64,000 nt of DNA from Pyrinomonas methylaliphatogenes. GTDB taxonomy: Bacteria > Acidobacteriota > Blastocatellia > Pyrinomonadales > Pyrinomonadaceae. Within the stretch, counting starts at the first letter, position 1. Each line of letters opens with the position of its first letter. Shown one piece after another: positions 36,318-46,272 of the stretch. Position numbers and translations under genes: made by a program. The stretch covers positions 186,082 through 250,081 of the forward strand of contig NZ_CBXV010000007.1 of assembly GCF_000820845.2 (NCBI RefSeq). The letters are read 5' to 3'. The notes under the pieces are model-generated. The model was given only the letters and a program-made list of their open reading frames with translations, searched no databases and had not been told where the DNA came from.

Positions 36318-36656
36318 ATGGCAGAGATGAGCGAACAGGAGATGAACGTGGAAGGGATGGGTCAGGCGGAGCCGTCATCCGCCGGACAGATGACGACTGC
36401 GAAGAAGCGGGGGCGGCGTGTCGAAAGGATCGGCATCGTCACCTCAGATAAGATGGAGAAGACGGTCGTCGTGCAGGTGGATCGGCTCGTCAAACATCCG
36501 AAGTATCGTCGATATGTGCGGCGCAGATCGAAGTTCATGGCGCACAATGACAAAGGTGCCGCCATGGGCGATAAGGTGCGCATCGTCGAAACGCGCCCGC
36601 TCTCGCGCCGTAAGCGGTGGCGCGTCGTGGAGATCCTACAGAAAGCGGAGAAGTGA
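36318..36656 (+). CDS. rpsQ: 30S ribosomal protein S17
   Basis: The 112 residues carry a ~30-residue N-terminal extension (MAEMSEQEMNVEGMGQ...) before the usual core GIVTSDKMEKTVVVQVDRL and KYRRYVRRRSKFMAHND. A shorter start at an internal ATG (GQMTTAKKRGRRVERIG) is possible. Last gene of the S10 operon; a 127-bp gap follows before rplN. Confidence 0.95.
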   Translation: MAEMSEQEMNVEGMGQAEPSSAGQMTTAKKRGRRVERIGIVTSDKMEKTVVVQVDRLVKHPKYRRYVRRRSKFMAHNDKGAAMGDKVRIVETRPLSRRKRWRVVEILQKAEK

Positions 36657-36783
36657 GGGGACGGGTCGGAAGGATTCCGTTGAGGCTTTTGATCCCCCGA
36701 GGGGGCGAGCGACATGTTCAGCTCACGGCGCGGTGGGGAACTGCTCTATAGACTGACACCATGCTGGATGGAGTGAAGCAGCC

Positions 36784-37152
36784 ATGATTCAAATGCACAC
36801 ATCTTTGGAGGTGGCCGACAATTCCGGCGCGCGTCGCGTCGAGATGATTCGCCCGATCGGCGGCGCGACCGGGCGCACGGCGAGCCTCGGCGACAAGATC
36901 AAGGTCACGGTGAAGGAGGCTGCGCCCGATGGCGTCGCAAAGAAAGGGAACGTCTATTCGGCCGTCATCGTGCGCACGCGCAAAGAGGTGCGCCGCAAGG
37001 ATGGCACCTACATCCGCTTCGATCAAAACGCCGCCGTGCTCATCAAAGACGACGGCACGCCGATCGGGACGCGCGTATTCGGTCCCGTGGCGCGCGAGCT
37101 GCGCGATAAGAACTTCATGAAGATCGTCAGTCTGGCTCCGGAGGTGATATGA
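36784..37152 (+). CDS. rplN: 50S ribosomal protein L14
   Basis: The 122 residues open [20 protein letters not shown] and contain the signature [25 protein letters not shown] in outline. Normal length. Overlaps rplX by 4 bp. Confidence 0.98.
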   Translation: MIQMHTSLEVADNSGARRVEMIRPIGGATGRTASLGDKIKVTVKEAAPDGVAKKGNVYSAVIVRTRKEVRRKDGTYIRFDQNAAVLIKDDGTPIGTRVFGPVARELRDKNFMKIVSLAPEVI

Positions 37153-37493
37153 GCAAGCGAGGCACGCGGCGGTGCAAGATCAAGAAGGGCGATCAGGTGA
37201 TCGTCATCGCCGGGCGCGATCGCAATAAGCGCGGGCGCGTGCTCGAAGTCTTGCCCGATAAAGGCAAAGTGCGCGTCGAAGGCATCGCCATCGTCAAACG
37301 GCACGAACGCGCCAATCGCGCAACAGGGCGCGGCGGCGGGATCATCGAGAAAGAGGCGTTGATAGACATCTCAAATGTTCAACTGATCGATCCGGAAACG
37401 GGGAAACCGACGCGCGTCCGTTACCAGATCAATGAGGATGGAACGAAGACGCGCATCGCCGTACGCAGCGGCGCCGCGCTCGATAAGGCTTGA
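37149..37493 (+). CDS. rplX: 50S ribosomal protein L24
   Basis: The 114 residues have the KOW motif [21 protein letters not shown] and the family stretch [23 protein letters not shown], given in outline. It is an assembly initiator of the 50S subunit. Confidence 0.97.
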   Translation: MSKRGTRRCKIKKGDQVIVIAGRDRNKRGRVLEVLPDKGKVRVEGIAIVKRHERANRATGRGGGIIEKEALIDISNVQLIDPETGKPTRVRYQINEDGTKTRIAVRSGAALDKA

Positions 37494-37559
37494 GCGCGAG
37501 GTTCGGAAACGCCGATCATCAGGCGAGACCCGAACGATTCTTAGTGAGGCGATTGAACG

Positions 37560-38105
37560 ATGGTACCGAGGTTGAAAGAGAAGTACAAGAATGAAGTCGC
37601 TCCGGCTCTGGCCAAAGAGTTCGGGATCAAGAACCCGATGGCGATCCCGCGCCTTGAGAAGATCGTCATCAACATGGGGTTAGGTGAAGCGACGCAGAAT
37701 GTGAAGATTCTGGATACGGCGGTTGAGGAGTTGGCCGCGATCACTGGGCAGAAGCCCGTGATCACGCGCGCCAAAAAATCGATCGCCGCGTTCAAGCTCC
37801 GCAAGGGGATGCCGATCGGCGCGATGGTCACGCTGCGCGGCGATCGGATGTATGAGTTTCTCGATCGTTTGATCTCCATCGCGCTGCCGCGCGTGCGCGA
37901 TTTCCGCGGCGTTTCTCCTAACTCCTTCGATGGGCGCGGTAACTACACGCTCGGCATACGCGAACAGCTGATCTTTCCCGAGATAGATTTCAATAAGGTT
38001 GATAAGCTGCGCGGCATGAACATCTCGATCGTGACGACGGCGCGCAACGATGATCTAGCGCGCGCGCTGCTTCGCGGATTGGGCATGCCGTTTCGGCAGC
38101 AATGA
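37560..38105 (+). CDS. rplE: 50S ribosomal protein L5
   Basis: The 181 residues include [40 protein letters not shown] and [18 protein letters not shown]. It binds 5S rRNA and contacts the P-site tRNA. Confidence 0.98.
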   Translation: MVPRLKEKYKNEVAPALAKEFGIKNPMAIPRLEKIVINMGLGEATQNVKILDTAVEELAAITGQKPVITRAKKSIAAFKLRKGMPIGAMVTLRGDRMYEFLDRLISIALPRVRDFRGVSPNSFDGRGNYTLGIREQLIFPEIDFNKVDKLRGMNISIVTTARNDDLARALLRGLGMPFRQQ

Positions 38106-38114
38106 GAGAGAGGT

Positions 38115-38300
38115 ATGGCTAAGCTATCGAAAATCGTTAAGGCAAAACGTCGCCCTAAATTCGCCGTTCGCGCCCATTCGCGGTGCGAGCGTTGCGGACG
38201 GCCACGTGGGTACTTGCGGCGATTCAAGCTGTGCCGCATCTGTTTCCGGCAATTAGCTTTGCAGGGGCAGATCCCCGGCGTGATCAAGTCGAGTTGGTAG
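38115..38300 (+). CDS. rpsN: 30S ribosomal protein S14, zinc type
   Basis: The short 61-residue form, with two CxxC pairs (CERCGRP and CRICFRQL) that bind zinc. Zinc-free bacterial S14 is ~100 residues. Ends GVIKSSW, as usual. Confidence 0.97.
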   Translation: MAKLSKIVKAKRRPKFAVRAHSRCERCGRPRGYLRRFKLCRICFRQLALQGQIPGVIKSSW

Positions 38301-38331
38301 TCAAGCGAGCTTATATCGGGGTGAATCAACG

Positions 38332-38724
38332 ATGACGGATCCGATCGCCGATATGCTGACGCGGATGCGCAATGCGATCGCCGCAGGCCATTCGCGCGTC
38401 GATATTCCGGCTTCTAAACTGAAGTTAGAGATCGCCAGGATTCTCAAAGAGGAAGGGTACATCAACAACTTCGTCGTCAAGGGCGAGGGGGCGCGCCGCG
38501 TCATTCGCATCTTCTTGCGTTACGACACGCGCGGCGTCTCTTCGATCTCGCATCTCGAGCGCGTTTCCCGTCCGGGGCGGCGCGTCTACGTCGGCGCGCG
38601 TGAGATCCCGCGGGTTCTCGGCGGTTACGGCATCAGCATCATCTCCACGCCGCGCGGCGTGATGACGGGAAAACGCGCCCGGCGCGAGAACGTCGGCGGC
38701 GAACTGTTGGCGAAGGTCTACTGA
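38332..38724 (+). CDS. rpsH: 30S ribosomal protein S8
   Basis: The 130 residues include [19 protein letters not shown], the [14 protein letters not shown] stretch and the ending [20 protein letters not shown]. It binds 16S rRNA and in E. coli represses the spc operon. Confidence 0.98.
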   Translation: MTDPIADMLTRMRNAIAAGHSRVDIPASKLKLEIARILKEEGYINNFVVKGEGARRVIRIFLRYDTRGVSSISHLERVSRPGRRVYVGAREIPRVLGGYGISIISTPRGVMTGKRARRENVGGELLAKVY

Positions 38725-38755
38725 AGCCGCAAAGGATCTATGTGAGGGTGGAGCG

Positions 38756-39319
38756 ATGTCAAGGATAGGAAAGAAGCCGATCCCGATCCCAAACAACGTG
38801 ACGGTCACCATCCGCGAGCGCGAGTTGGAGGTCAAGGGGCCGAAAGGGACGCTCGTGACGCCCATCCCGCCGGGCATCCGTTTCGTGCTCGAGGATGGGC
38901 AATTGCGCGCGGAACGGGAATCGGACCAGTACGCCGCACAGCATGGGTTGGCACGCGCGCTGGCGAATAACGCCGTGATCGGCGTCACGCAAGGGTTCAC
39001 CAAAGAGCTCGATATCGTTGGCGTCGGTTACAAAGCTGACGTGCAAGGGCGAACGGTCGTCTTCTCGCTCGGTTACTCGCACCCGATCGAATACAGATTG
39101 CCGGATGGGATCGATGTCAAGACCGAGCGCGTGCAAGCGAAGCAATCGATCCCGCAGTATCAAGTGACGCTCATTCTGAGCGGGATCGACAAACAGAAGC
39201 TCGGTCAGGTGGCTGCCGAGATGCACCGCTTGCGCAAGCCCGATGCTTACAAGGGGAAGGGAGTGCGCTACGCCGACGTGCCGTTGAAACTCAAACAGGG
39301 CAAGAAGTCGGGCAAGTGA
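38756..39319 (+). CDS. rplF: 50S ribosomal protein L6
   Basis: The 187 residues start [18 protein letters not shown] and carry the signature [21 protein letters not shown]. Normal length; contacts the sarcin-ricin loop region. Confidence 0.98.
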   Translation: MSRIGKKPIPIPNNVTVTIRERELEVKGPKGTLVTPIPPGIRFVLEDGQLRAERESDQYAAQHGLARALANNAVIGVTQGFTKELDIVGVGYKADVQGRTVVFSLGYSHPIEYRLPDGIDVKTERVQAKQSIPQYQVTLILSGIDKQKLGQVAAEMHRLRKPDAYKGKGVRYADVPLKLKQGKKSGK

Positions 39320-39379
39320 GCCGTGCGTCTGTGGTGAGACTGGAAGAGCGAACTAGAATTTTCATAAGGGAAGTCGGAG

Positions 39380-39793
39380 ATGGCGAAAAAGACTCGAGCA
39401 GAGATACGCGAAGCTATACACCGGCGTATACGGCGTCGCGTGCGTGGCACAGCGGAGCGTCCGCGCTTGGCGATCTTTCGCAGCGCGAAGCATATCTACG
39501 CGCAGATCATCAACGATGACGAGGGGCGAACGCTCGCGGCGGCCTCGACGCTCGATCCGGAATTGCGCGGCAAGTTGAACGGCGCGGGCAAGATCGACGC
39601 GGCACGCGCCGTCGGGCGACTGATCGCCGAGCGTGCGCTTGCCAAGGGGATCGAACGGGTCGTCTTCGATCGCGGCGGCTATCGCTATCACGGGCGCGTC
39701 AAGGCGCTGGCGGATGCGGCGCGCGAGGCGGGGTTAAATAAGGATGAGAAGCGGCGTGAGCGGCGCGAGAAGCCGCAGGCCGAGGCCGCTTGA
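39380..39793 (+). CDS. rplR: 50S ribosomal protein L18
   Basis: This 137-residue protein has [40 protein letters not shown] and [24 protein letters not shown], given in segments. The last 17 residues form a charged tail beyond the usual end. Binds 5S rRNA. Confidence 0.96.
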   Translation: MAKKTRAEIREAIHRRIRRRVRGTAERPRLAIFRSAKHIYAQIINDDEGRTLAAASTLDPELRGKLNGAGKIDAARAVGRLIAERALAKGIERVVFDRGGYRYHGRVKALADAAREAGLNKDEKRRERREKPQAEAA

Positions 39794-39830
39794 TGGGGGA
39801 GCGATTCTGTAAAAGATCTTGGAATCGATC

Positions 39831-40340
39831 ATGCGAAGACCGAGACAGAAGATTTCACCGGAAGGGCTCAATCTGCAAGACGAGGTCATCTCGATCAACC
39901 GCGTGACCAAAGTGGTCAAGGGCGGTAAGAACCTGAGTTTCGCCGCGCTCGTCGTCGTCGGTGACGGGGCTGGCCATGTCGGTTTCGGGACCGGCAAAGC
40001 GCGCGAAGTCCCGATCGCGATCAAGAAGGCGATCGAAGCGGCGAAAAAGAATCTGATCCGCGTGCCGCTGGCTGGGAACACTCTGCCGCATGAGGTCATC
40101 GGCGAGCACGGAGCCGGGCGCGTTCTTCTCAAACCGGCTGAAGAGGGCGCGGGCATTATCGCCGGCGGAGCGGTGCGCGCGATCATGCGCGCCGCTGGCG
40201 TGCGCGATGTGCGCACCAAGGTTCTCGGTTCGACCAATCCGCACAACGTCGTGCGCGCTACTTTCGATGGCCTGCTTCAGATCAAAGATCCGGTCGATGT
40301 GGCGCGGTTGCGCGGCAAGCAGCTGGAGGAGCTTCTATGA
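39831..40340 (+). CDS. rpsE: 30S ribosomal protein S5
   Basis: This 169-residue protein is read from the ATG at 39831; a TTG four codons upstream is less likely. The family core is [20 protein letters not shown], then [20 protein letters not shown]. Involved in mRNA entry and accuracy. Overlaps rpmD by 4 bp. Confidence 0.97.
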   Translation: MRRPRQKISPEGLNLQDEVISINRVTKVVKGGKNLSFAALVVVGDGAGHVGFGTGKAREVPIAIKKAIEAAKKNLIRVPLAGNTLPHEVIGEHGAGRVLLKPAEEGAGIIAGGAVRAIMRAAGVRDVRTKVLGSTNPHNVVRATFDGLLQIKDPVDVARLRGKQLEELL

Positions 40341-40540
40341 GCGAAGAGCGTCGCCAAGATCCGGTCAGGAAGATCCGCGTGCAATATTACCGGAGCGCGA
40401 TCGGGCGCTCGAAACATCAGAAGCGGATCATTCGCAGCATGGGCTTTACCAAACTCAATCAGATCATCGAACAGCCTGACACGCCCGCTATTCGCGGAGC
40501 GATTGCCAAGGTGCCGCATCTATTGCGAATCGTGGAGTGA
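40337..40540 (+). CDS. rpmD: 50S ribosomal protein L30
   Basis: The 67 residues include [18 protein letters not shown] and [20 protein letters not shown]. Overlaps the rpsE stop (ATGA), so translation is coupled. Confidence 0.95.
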   Translation: MSEERRQDPVRKIRVQYYRSAIGRSKHQKRIIRSMGFTKLNQIIEQPDTPAIRGAIAKVPHLLRIVE

Positions 40541-40548
40541 GGTTAAGG

Positions 40549-41031
40549 ATGGCTATCGGTCTAAACAATCTGCGTGCTCCCGAAGGCGCGACGCACAAGA
40601 AGAAACGCCTCGGGCGCGGGCCCGGTTCAGGGTTGGGGAAGACCGCCGGGCGCGGCAACAAGGGGCAGAAATCGCGCTCCGGCTATCGTTTGCGGAGAGG
40701 GTTCGAGGGCGGCCAGATGCCGTTGCAACGGCGTTTGCCGAAGCGCGGGTTCAATAACGCCTTCAAGCGCGAATGGGTCGAGGTGAACCTCTCCGTACTG
40801 GACCGGAACTTCGAGGCCAATGCGGAGATCACGCCCGAGATCCTGCATCAACGCGGCCTCATCAAAAAAGCGAAGCGCGATGTCGTCGTTTTGGGCAATG
40901 GCGAGGTGACGAAACCGCTCCGCGTCTCGGCCCATCGTTTTACGGCGAGCGCGCGCCAAAAGATAGAGGCGGCGGGCGGCGCGGTGACTATCATCGAACG
41001 AACGACGGGCGGCGGCGAAAGTTCGAGCTGA
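40549..41031 (+). CDS. rplO: 50S ribosomal protein L15
   Basis: This 160-residue protein starts [20 protein letters not shown] (ATG 40549, GAGG 8 nt upstream). The Gly/Lys-rich region [20 protein letters not shown] is diagnostic. A 137-bp gap, including a weak 7-bp stem (41052-41058/41087-41093), separates it from secY. Confidence 0.97.
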   Translation: MAIGLNNLRAPEGATHKKKRLGRGPGSGLGKTAGRGNKGQKSRSGYRLRRGFEGGQMPLQRRLPKRGFNNAFKREWVEVNLSVLDRNFEANAEITPEILHQRGLIKKAKRDVVVLGNGEVTKPLRVSAHRFTASARQKIEAAGGAVTIIERTTGGGESSS

Positions 41032-41168
41032 GCGGTCGCGCTGTAAATCGTAAGGGCGAGGGGGAGGCAAAGGAACGTCTCTTCGCCGCCCTTCTCTTGT
41101 GGTGAGGCCATCTGCGATAATCAGCCCAGACTCGATCTCGCGCTTTCGCGCGAAAGAGGGGCAGCCGT

Positions 41169-42590
41169 ATGGAGAAATTCCTTAATGCCATCCGGAACAT
41201 GATGAACGTGCCCGATCTGCGCAAGCGGATCGTGTTCACGTTGGCCATGCTCGCCGTCTATCGGTTGGGCGCACACATCACGGCGCCGGGCATCAACAAG
41301 GAGCGCCTCGAGATGTTATGGGGCGAGGTCGGAATGACCCTGCTCGGCGTGCTCGATCTCTTTTCAGGGGGGAATTTCCGCACGATCTCGATCTTCGCGC
41401 TCGGCGTGACGCCTTATATCACTTCTTCGATCATCTTACAGTTGATGACCGTCGTCTCGCCGCAGTTGAAGAAACTGCAAGAAGAAGGCGAGATGGGGCG
41501 GCAGAAGATCAATCAGTACACGCGCTATCTGACGGTCGGTCTGTGCGCTTTGCAGACGACGTTCGTCGCGCGCTGGTTGCAGATCAATGGGGTCGGCGAT
41601 CCCGGATGGGGGTTCATGTTGAGCACGATCTTGACGCTGACGACGGGCACGATCTTCGTCATGTGGTTGGGCGAGCAGATCACCGAACGTGGCGTCGGCA
41701 ATGGGATCTCGCTGCTCATCTTCGTCGGGATCGTGATCGGCTTGCCGCGCGGTGTGGCCCAGGTCCTCGAGCGCGTCCGCAGCGGCGACACGCTGGCGAC
41801 GCTCGGCGTCATCGTCATGGTCGCCGTCCTCGTCGCTTTGATCGCGTTCATCGTCTTCATCGAATCGGCACGGCGCAAAGTGCCGATCAGCTACGCCAGA
41901 CGACAGATCGGGCGGCAAGTGCTTGGCGGACAGCAGACCTATTTGCCCATCAAGATCAACATGGGCGGCGTCATCCCGGTCATCTTCGCCGCTTCCGTCT
42001 TAGCGATGCCGCAAACCGTCTTGCAATTCGTGCCGTATGACCCGAACAACCCGACATCTTGGGCGAGTCGGATCCATAGCTTCTTCCAGCAGTTTCACGG
42101 CGGCGATCCGTATTACGAGCTGCTCTACATGGCGCTCATCATCTTCTTCACCTTCTTCTACATCACGATCATCTTCAACGTCGAAGAGGTGGCGGACAAT
42201 CTGCGCAAGCATGGCGGATTTATCCCCGGGATCAGGCCTGGGAAGAGCACCGCAGAGTATCTGAATACGATCGTCACGCGACTCACTACGGTTGGAGCGA
42301 TCTATCTGGCGTTCGTCGCTTTCGTCCCGCAGTTGATGCTGAACGGTTTCAAGGTCGGGCGGCTACCTGTGATCGGGCAGACGCTCGATGCTTTCTTCAG
42401 CACCACGCCCGGATTGTCATGGATCCCAACCGGGATGGGCTATCAGTTCTATTTCGGCGGAACCTCGTTGCTGATCCTTGTCGGCGTCGCGATGGATACC
42501 GCGGCGCAGGTCGAAGCGCAACTCATCATGCGCAACTACGAAGGGTTCATGGGGCCGGGCGGAAGACCGATGCGCGGGCGAAGACCGTGA
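41169..42590 (+). CDS. secY: preprotein translocase subunit SecY
   Basis: This 473-residue inner-membrane protein forms the protein-conducting channel with SecE and SecG. Ten hydrophobic segments can be traced. Family strings are YRLGAHITAPGIN, LFSGGNFRTISIFALGVTPY (with ITSSIILQLM next) and VEEVADNLRKHGGFIPGIRPG. The AARRKVPISYARRQIGR-like cytoplasmic loop (SARRKVPISYARRQ) binds the ribosome. The C-terminus is short and basic. Confidence 0.98.
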   Translation: MEKFLNAIRNMMNVPDLRKRIVFTLAMLAVYRLGAHITAPGINKERLEMLWGEVGMTLLGVLDLFSGGNFRTISIFALGVTPYITSSIILQLMTVVSPQLKKLQEEGEMGRQKINQYTRYLTVGLCALQTTFVARWLQINGVGDPGWGFMLSTILTLTTGTIFVMWLGEQITERGVGNGISLLIFVGIVIGLPRGVAQVLERVRSGDTLATLGVIVMVAVLVALIAFIVFIESARRKVPISYARRQIGRQVLGGQQTYLPIKINMGGVIPVIFAASVLAMPQTVLQFVPYDPNNPTSWASRIHSFFQQFHGGDPYYELLYMALIIFFTFFYITIIFNVEEVADNLRKHGGFIPGIRPGKSTAEYLNTIVTRLTTVGAIYLAFVAFVPQLMLNGFKVGRLPVIGQTLDAFFSTTPGLSWIPTGMGYQFYFGGTSLLILVGVAMDTAAQVEAQLIMRNYEGFMGPGGRPMRGRRP

Positions 42591-42642
42591 TGGATCTCGC
42601 GCGCGGGACGTTGGGAGCAAGATCAGCAAGCGTTTAGCTCTT

Positions 42643-43299
42643 ATGGCGAAGATCATCGTTCTCATGGGCGCGCCGGGCGCCGGCAAGGGGACGCAAGCGC
42701 GCCTCCTTCAGGAGCGGACCGGTCTGCCGCAGATTGCGACGGGAGATATCTTCCGCGCGCTCGCACAAGAGGATTCGCCCCTGGCCGAGGAGGTGCGCGC
42801 CGTACAAGCCTCGGGCCGCCTGATCTCGGATGACTTAGTGGTGCGCGTCGTGCGCGAACGGACGGGCCGGCCGGATTGCCGAAATGGCTACATCCTCGAT
42901 GGATTCCCACGCACCACGGTGCAGGCCGAGATGCTCGAAAAGCTGGCCGAAGAGCAGGGGCACGCGATCACAGCCATCCTCGTCGATGTTCCATTGGAGA
43001 TCTTGGAGAAGAGGATGACCGGGCGGCGAACGTGTCCGGTGTGTGGGGAGATCTATAACGTCTATTTCAAGCCGCCGCGGAACGATGAGCGGTGCGATCT
43101 GCATCCGGAGGCGAAACTCATCCATCGTTCTGATGATGTACCCGAAAAAGTGCGCGTGCGGTTGGAGACGTATGAACAGCAGACGCGCCCGTTGATCGAT
43201 TACTATGAGGCTGCGGGGAGGCTGCATCGGGTCGATGGCATGCGCGCGCCCGAGGAGATCTATAAGGACATAGAGCGGATCGTTCTCAACGGGGCCTGA
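42643..43299 (+). CDS. adk: adenylate kinase
   Basis: This 218-residue enzyme catalyses AMP + ATP = 2 ADP. P-loop GAPGAGKGTQA, IATGDIFRA and the AMP-site DGFPRTTVQAE are present. The long lid has CPVCGEIYN and later ERCDLH, so a Cys3-His zinc site is likely instead of four Cys. Start at 42643 by family alignment; the frame is open much further upstream into secY. Member of the spc operon, as in many bacteria. Confidence 0.96.
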   Translation: MAKIIVLMGAPGAGKGTQARLLQERTGLPQIATGDIFRALAQEDSPLAEEVRAVQASGRLISDDLVVRVVRERTGRPDCRNGYILDGFPRTTVQAEMLEKLAEEQGHAITAILVDVPLEILEKRMTGRRTCPVCGEIYNVYFKPPRNDERCDLHPEAKLIHRSDDVPEKVRVRLETYEQQTRPLIDYYEAAGRLHRVDGMRAPEEIYKDIERIVLNGA

Positions 43300-43340
43300 T
43301 GGGCAACGGATGATGGCGCAATCGGCGTCTTGTTGATACA

Positions 43341-44117
43341 GTGATAATCGCAAAGTCGAAGAAGGAGTTGGAAAAGATGCGCGCCGCGGGGCGGTTGGCG
43401 GCCCTCGTGCTTCAAGAACTGCGGCGGATGATCGTCCCCGGCGTCACCACTCTTGAACTGGATCGCATGGCGGAGAAGCTGATCCGCGATGCCGGCGGGG
43501 TGCCGACCTTCAAAGGGTATCACGGCTACCCCTTCTCGCTCTGCACTTCAGTTAACGAGCAGATCGTTCATGGATTCCCATCGAACTATAAATTGCGTGA
43601 AGGGGATATCCTATCGATCGATTGCGGCACAACGCTGAACGGGTATGTGGGCGATACGGCCTGGACTTTCCCGGTTGGGCGCGTGAGCGCCGAAAAGCTC
43701 AGATTGATCCGCGTCGCGGAGGAATGTTTGGAACGGGCCATCGAACAGTGTTATCCGGGCAAACATGTCGGCGACATCGGCTGGGCCGTGCAGCGACACG
43801 CTGAGGCCAATGGGTTTTCGGTGGTGCGCGAATATTGCGGGCATGGCGTAGGGCGACGGATGCACGAAGAGCCGCAGATCCCCAACTACGGGACGCCAGG
43901 GACGGGGCCTAAGATCAAGCCCGGATACGTCTTTGCCGTCGAGCCGATGATCAACATGGGGACCTATAGGACGCGAACGCTGGCCGATGGCTGGACAGTC
44001 GTGACAGCCGATGGCTTGCCGAGCGCGCACACCGAACATACGGTGGCGATCACAGAAGAAGGACCGGAAATACTTACGCTCGTCGAAGAAAAACAGGCCG
44101 TCCTGGTGGCAGACTAA
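43341..44117 (+). CDS. map: methionine aminopeptidase, type I
   Basis: This 258-residue enzyme removes the initiator Met from nascent proteins. The five metal ligands are seen in SIDCGTTLNGYVGDTAWT (two Asp), CGHGVGRRMHEEPQIP (His), VFAVEPMI (Glu) and EHTVAIT (Glu). GTG start. It follows adk and precedes infA, the usual order. Confidence 0.97.
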   Translation: MIIAKSKKELEKMRAAGRLAALVLQELRRMIVPGVTTLELDRMAEKLIRDAGGVPTFKGYHGYPFSLCTSVNEQIVHGFPSNYKLREGDILSIDCGTTLNGYVGDTAWTFPVGRVSAEKLRLIRVAEECLERAIEQCYPGKHVGDIGWAVQRHAEANGFSVVREYCGHGVGRRMHEEPQIPNYGTPGTGPKIKPGYVFAVEPMINMGTYRTRTLADGWTVVTADGLPSAHTEHTVAITEEGPEILTLVEEKQAVLVAD

Positions 44118-44134
44118 AGGAGGCTTCGCGCCAT

Positions 44135-44164
44135 TTGGCAAAACGAAAATCGTTGTGCTAGCAT
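44135..44164 (+). promoter_or_regulatory. candidate internal promoter for infA
   Basis: TTGGCA (44135-44140) and TAGCAT (44159-44164) are 18 bp apart, and a TG lies one base before the -10 element. The start would be about 44171, 40 nt before infA. An independent infA promoter would make sense for a highly needed factor. Confidence 0.45.
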
Positions 44165-44210
44165 ACATAGTTTGCCAACCGACAGATTTTCAAGATCATA
44201 CGTGGGGAGT

Positions 44211-44432
44211 ATGGCGAAGGAAGAGGCGATCGAAGTCACGGCCAAGGTCATCGAGACATTGCCTAACGCGATGTTTCGCGTCGAACTGGAGGACAGCCAT
44301 CATCAAGTGCTCGCGCATGTGTCGGGCAAGATGCGCAAAAACTTCATCCGCATCCTGCCTGGAGATCGCGTCCTCGTCGAACTTTCGCCGTACGATCTGA
44401 CTCGCGGTCGGATCACCTATCGTTACAAGTAG
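44211..44432 (+). CDS. infA: translation initiation factor IF-1
   Basis: The 73 residues start [26 protein letters not shown] is just before the ATG. The S1-like OB fold has [20 protein letters not shown] and ends [13 protein letters not shown]. Blocks the A site during initiation. Confidence 0.98.
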   Translation: MAKEEAIEVTAKVIETLPNAMFRVELEDSHHQVLAHVSGKMRKNFIRILPGDRVLVELSPYDLTRGRITYRYK

Positions 44433-44453
44433 CCCTTGGAGGAGGTCGGATAG

Positions 44454-44567
44454 ATGAAGGTGCGAGCGTCGGTTAAGAAGATCTGTGACAAGTGTAAGAT
44501 CGTTCACCGCAAAGGTGTGGTGCGCGTGATCTGCGAAAACCCAAAGCACAAGCAGCGGCAGAAGTGA
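44454..44567 (+). CDS. rpmJ: 50S ribosomal protein L36
   Basis: The 37-residue protein reads [20 protein letters not shown], then [17 protein letters not shown]. It has the CxxC...C...H zinc site typical of the zinc form. GGAGG lies 9 nt before the ATG. Confidence 0.98.
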   Translation: MKVRASVKKICDKCKIVHRKGVVRVICENPKHKQRQK

Positions 44568-44604
44568 GGCAATCTCAAGGCAAATCTCTCGGAGCGGAGC
44601 GTAG

Positions 44605-44988
44605 ATGGCACGAATCGTTGGCGTCGATATACCGGCGAATAAGCGGGTCGAGATCAGTTTGACGTACATTTACGGGATCGGGCGCGCGCGCGCGAACGCG
44701 ATCCTGCAAGAGGCGGGGGTCAGTCCCGACAAGCGAGTGCGCGATCTGACGGACGATGAATTGAATCGCATCCGCACGATCATCGAGCAACAGGGGGATG
44801 TCGAGGGCGATCTGCGTAAGCGCGTGCAGATGGACATCAAGCGATTGATGGATATCGGTTGTTACCGTGGCCTGCGCCATCGTCGCGGATTGCCTGTGCG
44901 CGGGCAGCGGACGCACACCAACGCGCGCACGCGCAAAGGTCCTCGGCGGGCGACCGTGGCGAAGAAGAAGACGCCCGGCAAGAAGTAA
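44605..44988 (+). CDS. rpsM: 30S ribosomal protein S13
   Basis: The 127 residues start [20 protein letters not shown] and contain [20 protein letters not shown] and [18 protein letters not shown]. First gene of the alpha operon; contacts the P-site tRNA and L5. Confidence 0.98.
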   Translation: MARIVGVDIPANKRVEISLTYIYGIGRARANAILQEAGVSPDKRVRDLTDDELNRIRTIIEQQGDVEGDLRKRVQMDIKRLMDIGCYRGLRHRRGLPVRGQRTHTNARTRKGPRRATVAKKKTPGKK

Positions 44989-45037
44989 GACCGAAGGGCG
45001 ATAGCTAGAAACAAATCTCTTAGACCGTTGGGGGGAT

Positions 45038-45436
45038 ATGGCAAAGGCTGGCGGGAAGAAGAAGACTTTTCGGAAGAAAGAGAAGAAGAACATCCCTGTT
45101 GGGATCGTCCATATTTCGGCGTCTTTCAACAACACCTTGATCTCCGTCACCGATCTCGAGGGCAACGTGCTCGTCCAGTCGTCGGCGGGCGCGCGCGGAT
45201 TCCGCGGTTCGCGTAAAGGGACTCCGTTCGCCGCCCAGCAGGCGGCTTTCGATGCGGCGAGCCGAGCCAAAGAGTTAGGGATGCAGCAGTGCGAGGTGCG
45301 GGTTAAGGGGCCGGGCAGCGGTCGCGAATCGGCGATCCGCGCCATTCACAGCGCCGGATTGAAGATCACGGCGATTCGCGATACGACGCCCATCCCGCAT
45401 AACGGGTGTCGTCCGCCGAAGCGGCGTAGAGTTTGA
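45038..45436 (+). CDS. rpsK: 30S ribosomal protein S11
   Basis: The 132 residues have [40 protein letters not shown] and the ending [18 protein letters not shown]. Normal length. The following 123-nt gap carries two hairpins. Confidence 0.98.
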   Translation: MAKAGGKKKTFRKKEKKNIPVGIVHISASFNNTLISVTDLEGNVLVQSSAGARGFRGSRKGTPFAAQQAAFDAASRAKELGMQQCEVRVKGPGSGRESAIRAIHSAGLKITAIRDTTPIPHNGCRPPKRRRV

Positions 45437-45478
45437 TATGCCGGGGATGGCAGCGAAGGCCGTCTCCAAAGGATGAAG

Positions 45479-45530
45479 GGCCGATTCGATTCGGCCTGTA
45501 AACTTTTCCGCGCTCTGCGGGTTGCAGAGC
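45479..45530 (+). other. two hairpins in the rpsK-rpsD gap
   Basis: GGCCGA/TCGGCC (45479-45484/45491-45496) is followed by TGTAAACTTTT, and GCTCTGC/GCAGAGC (45512-45518/45524-45530) follows. The first could be a leaky terminator and both could be a site for S4 autoregulation. No function is shown by the sequence itself. Confidence 0.45.
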
Positions 45531-45559
45531 AGCTGAAGAATGGAGGCTTGAAAGGTTAA

Positions 45560-46198
45560 GTGGCGAGATACCATGGTCCGGTGTGCCGTCTGTGCCGCCG
45601 CGAAGGAGCGAAGCTTTTCCTGAAAGGGGACAAGTGTTACAAACCTTCATGTCCGATCGAAAAGCGGGGAACGCAACCGCCCGGACAGCACGGGGCGCTC
45701 GCGCGGCGCAAGGCGTTGGTCGGATACGGGCAACAGTTGCGCGAGAAGCAGAAGGTAAAGCGCATCTACTTCGTCCTCGAACGGCAGTTCCGTAACTATT
45801 TCGAGCGCGCCGCGCGCATGAAGGGCGTCACGGGCGAGAACTTGCTGATCTTGCTCGAACGGCGACTCGATAACGCTGTTTACCGGGCGGGATTTGCGAC
45901 ATCGCGTCGGCAGGCGCGTCAACTGGTCGTGCACGGGCATATCGCGGTGAATGGACGCAAAGTCGATATCCCATCGTTTCAGGTGAACGTCGGCGATCAG
46001 ATCAGCGTCCGCGAGGCGAGTCGGCGCATCCCACAGGTCGAGGCAGCGTGGCAGACGGCTGCCGGTCGCGGGCGTCCGTCATGGCTCGTGCCGGTCGAGG
46101 GAGAGGAGATGAGCGTGCGGGTCGCGCGCTTGCCGCAACGCGACGATATCGATCGGCAGATCAACGAGCAGTTGATCGTCGAACTTTACAGCAAGTGA
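45560..46198 (+). CDS. rpsD: 30S ribosomal protein S4
   Basis: The 212 residues start with GTG. The N-terminus has CRLCRREG and later [12 protein letters not shown], a zinc-type Cys cluster. The S4 RNA-binding domain reads [40 protein letters not shown]4 nucleates 30S assembly and represses the alpha operon in E. coli. Confidence 0.97.
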   Translation: MARYHGPVCRLCRREGAKLFLKGDKCYKPSCPIEKRGTQPPGQHGALARRKALVGYGQQLREKQKVKRIYFVLERQFRNYFERAARMKGVTGENLLILLERRLDNAVYRAGFATSRRQARQLVVHGHIAVNGRKVDIPSFQVNVGDQISVREASRRIPQVEAAWQTAAGRGRPSWLVPVEGEEMSVRVARLPQRDDIDRQINEQLIVELYSK

Positions 46199-46272
46199 TC
46201 AGCCGGTTCAAGCTGCTGGTTCGGGGGTGATGCCGGTAGCCTGAATCAAACCTCTATATCCGAAAAAGAAGA

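Noticed and set aside
41052-41093. 7-bp stem in the rplO-secY gap as a terminator
   Set aside because: The loop is 28 nt and no T-run follows; secY is expected to be co-transcribed.
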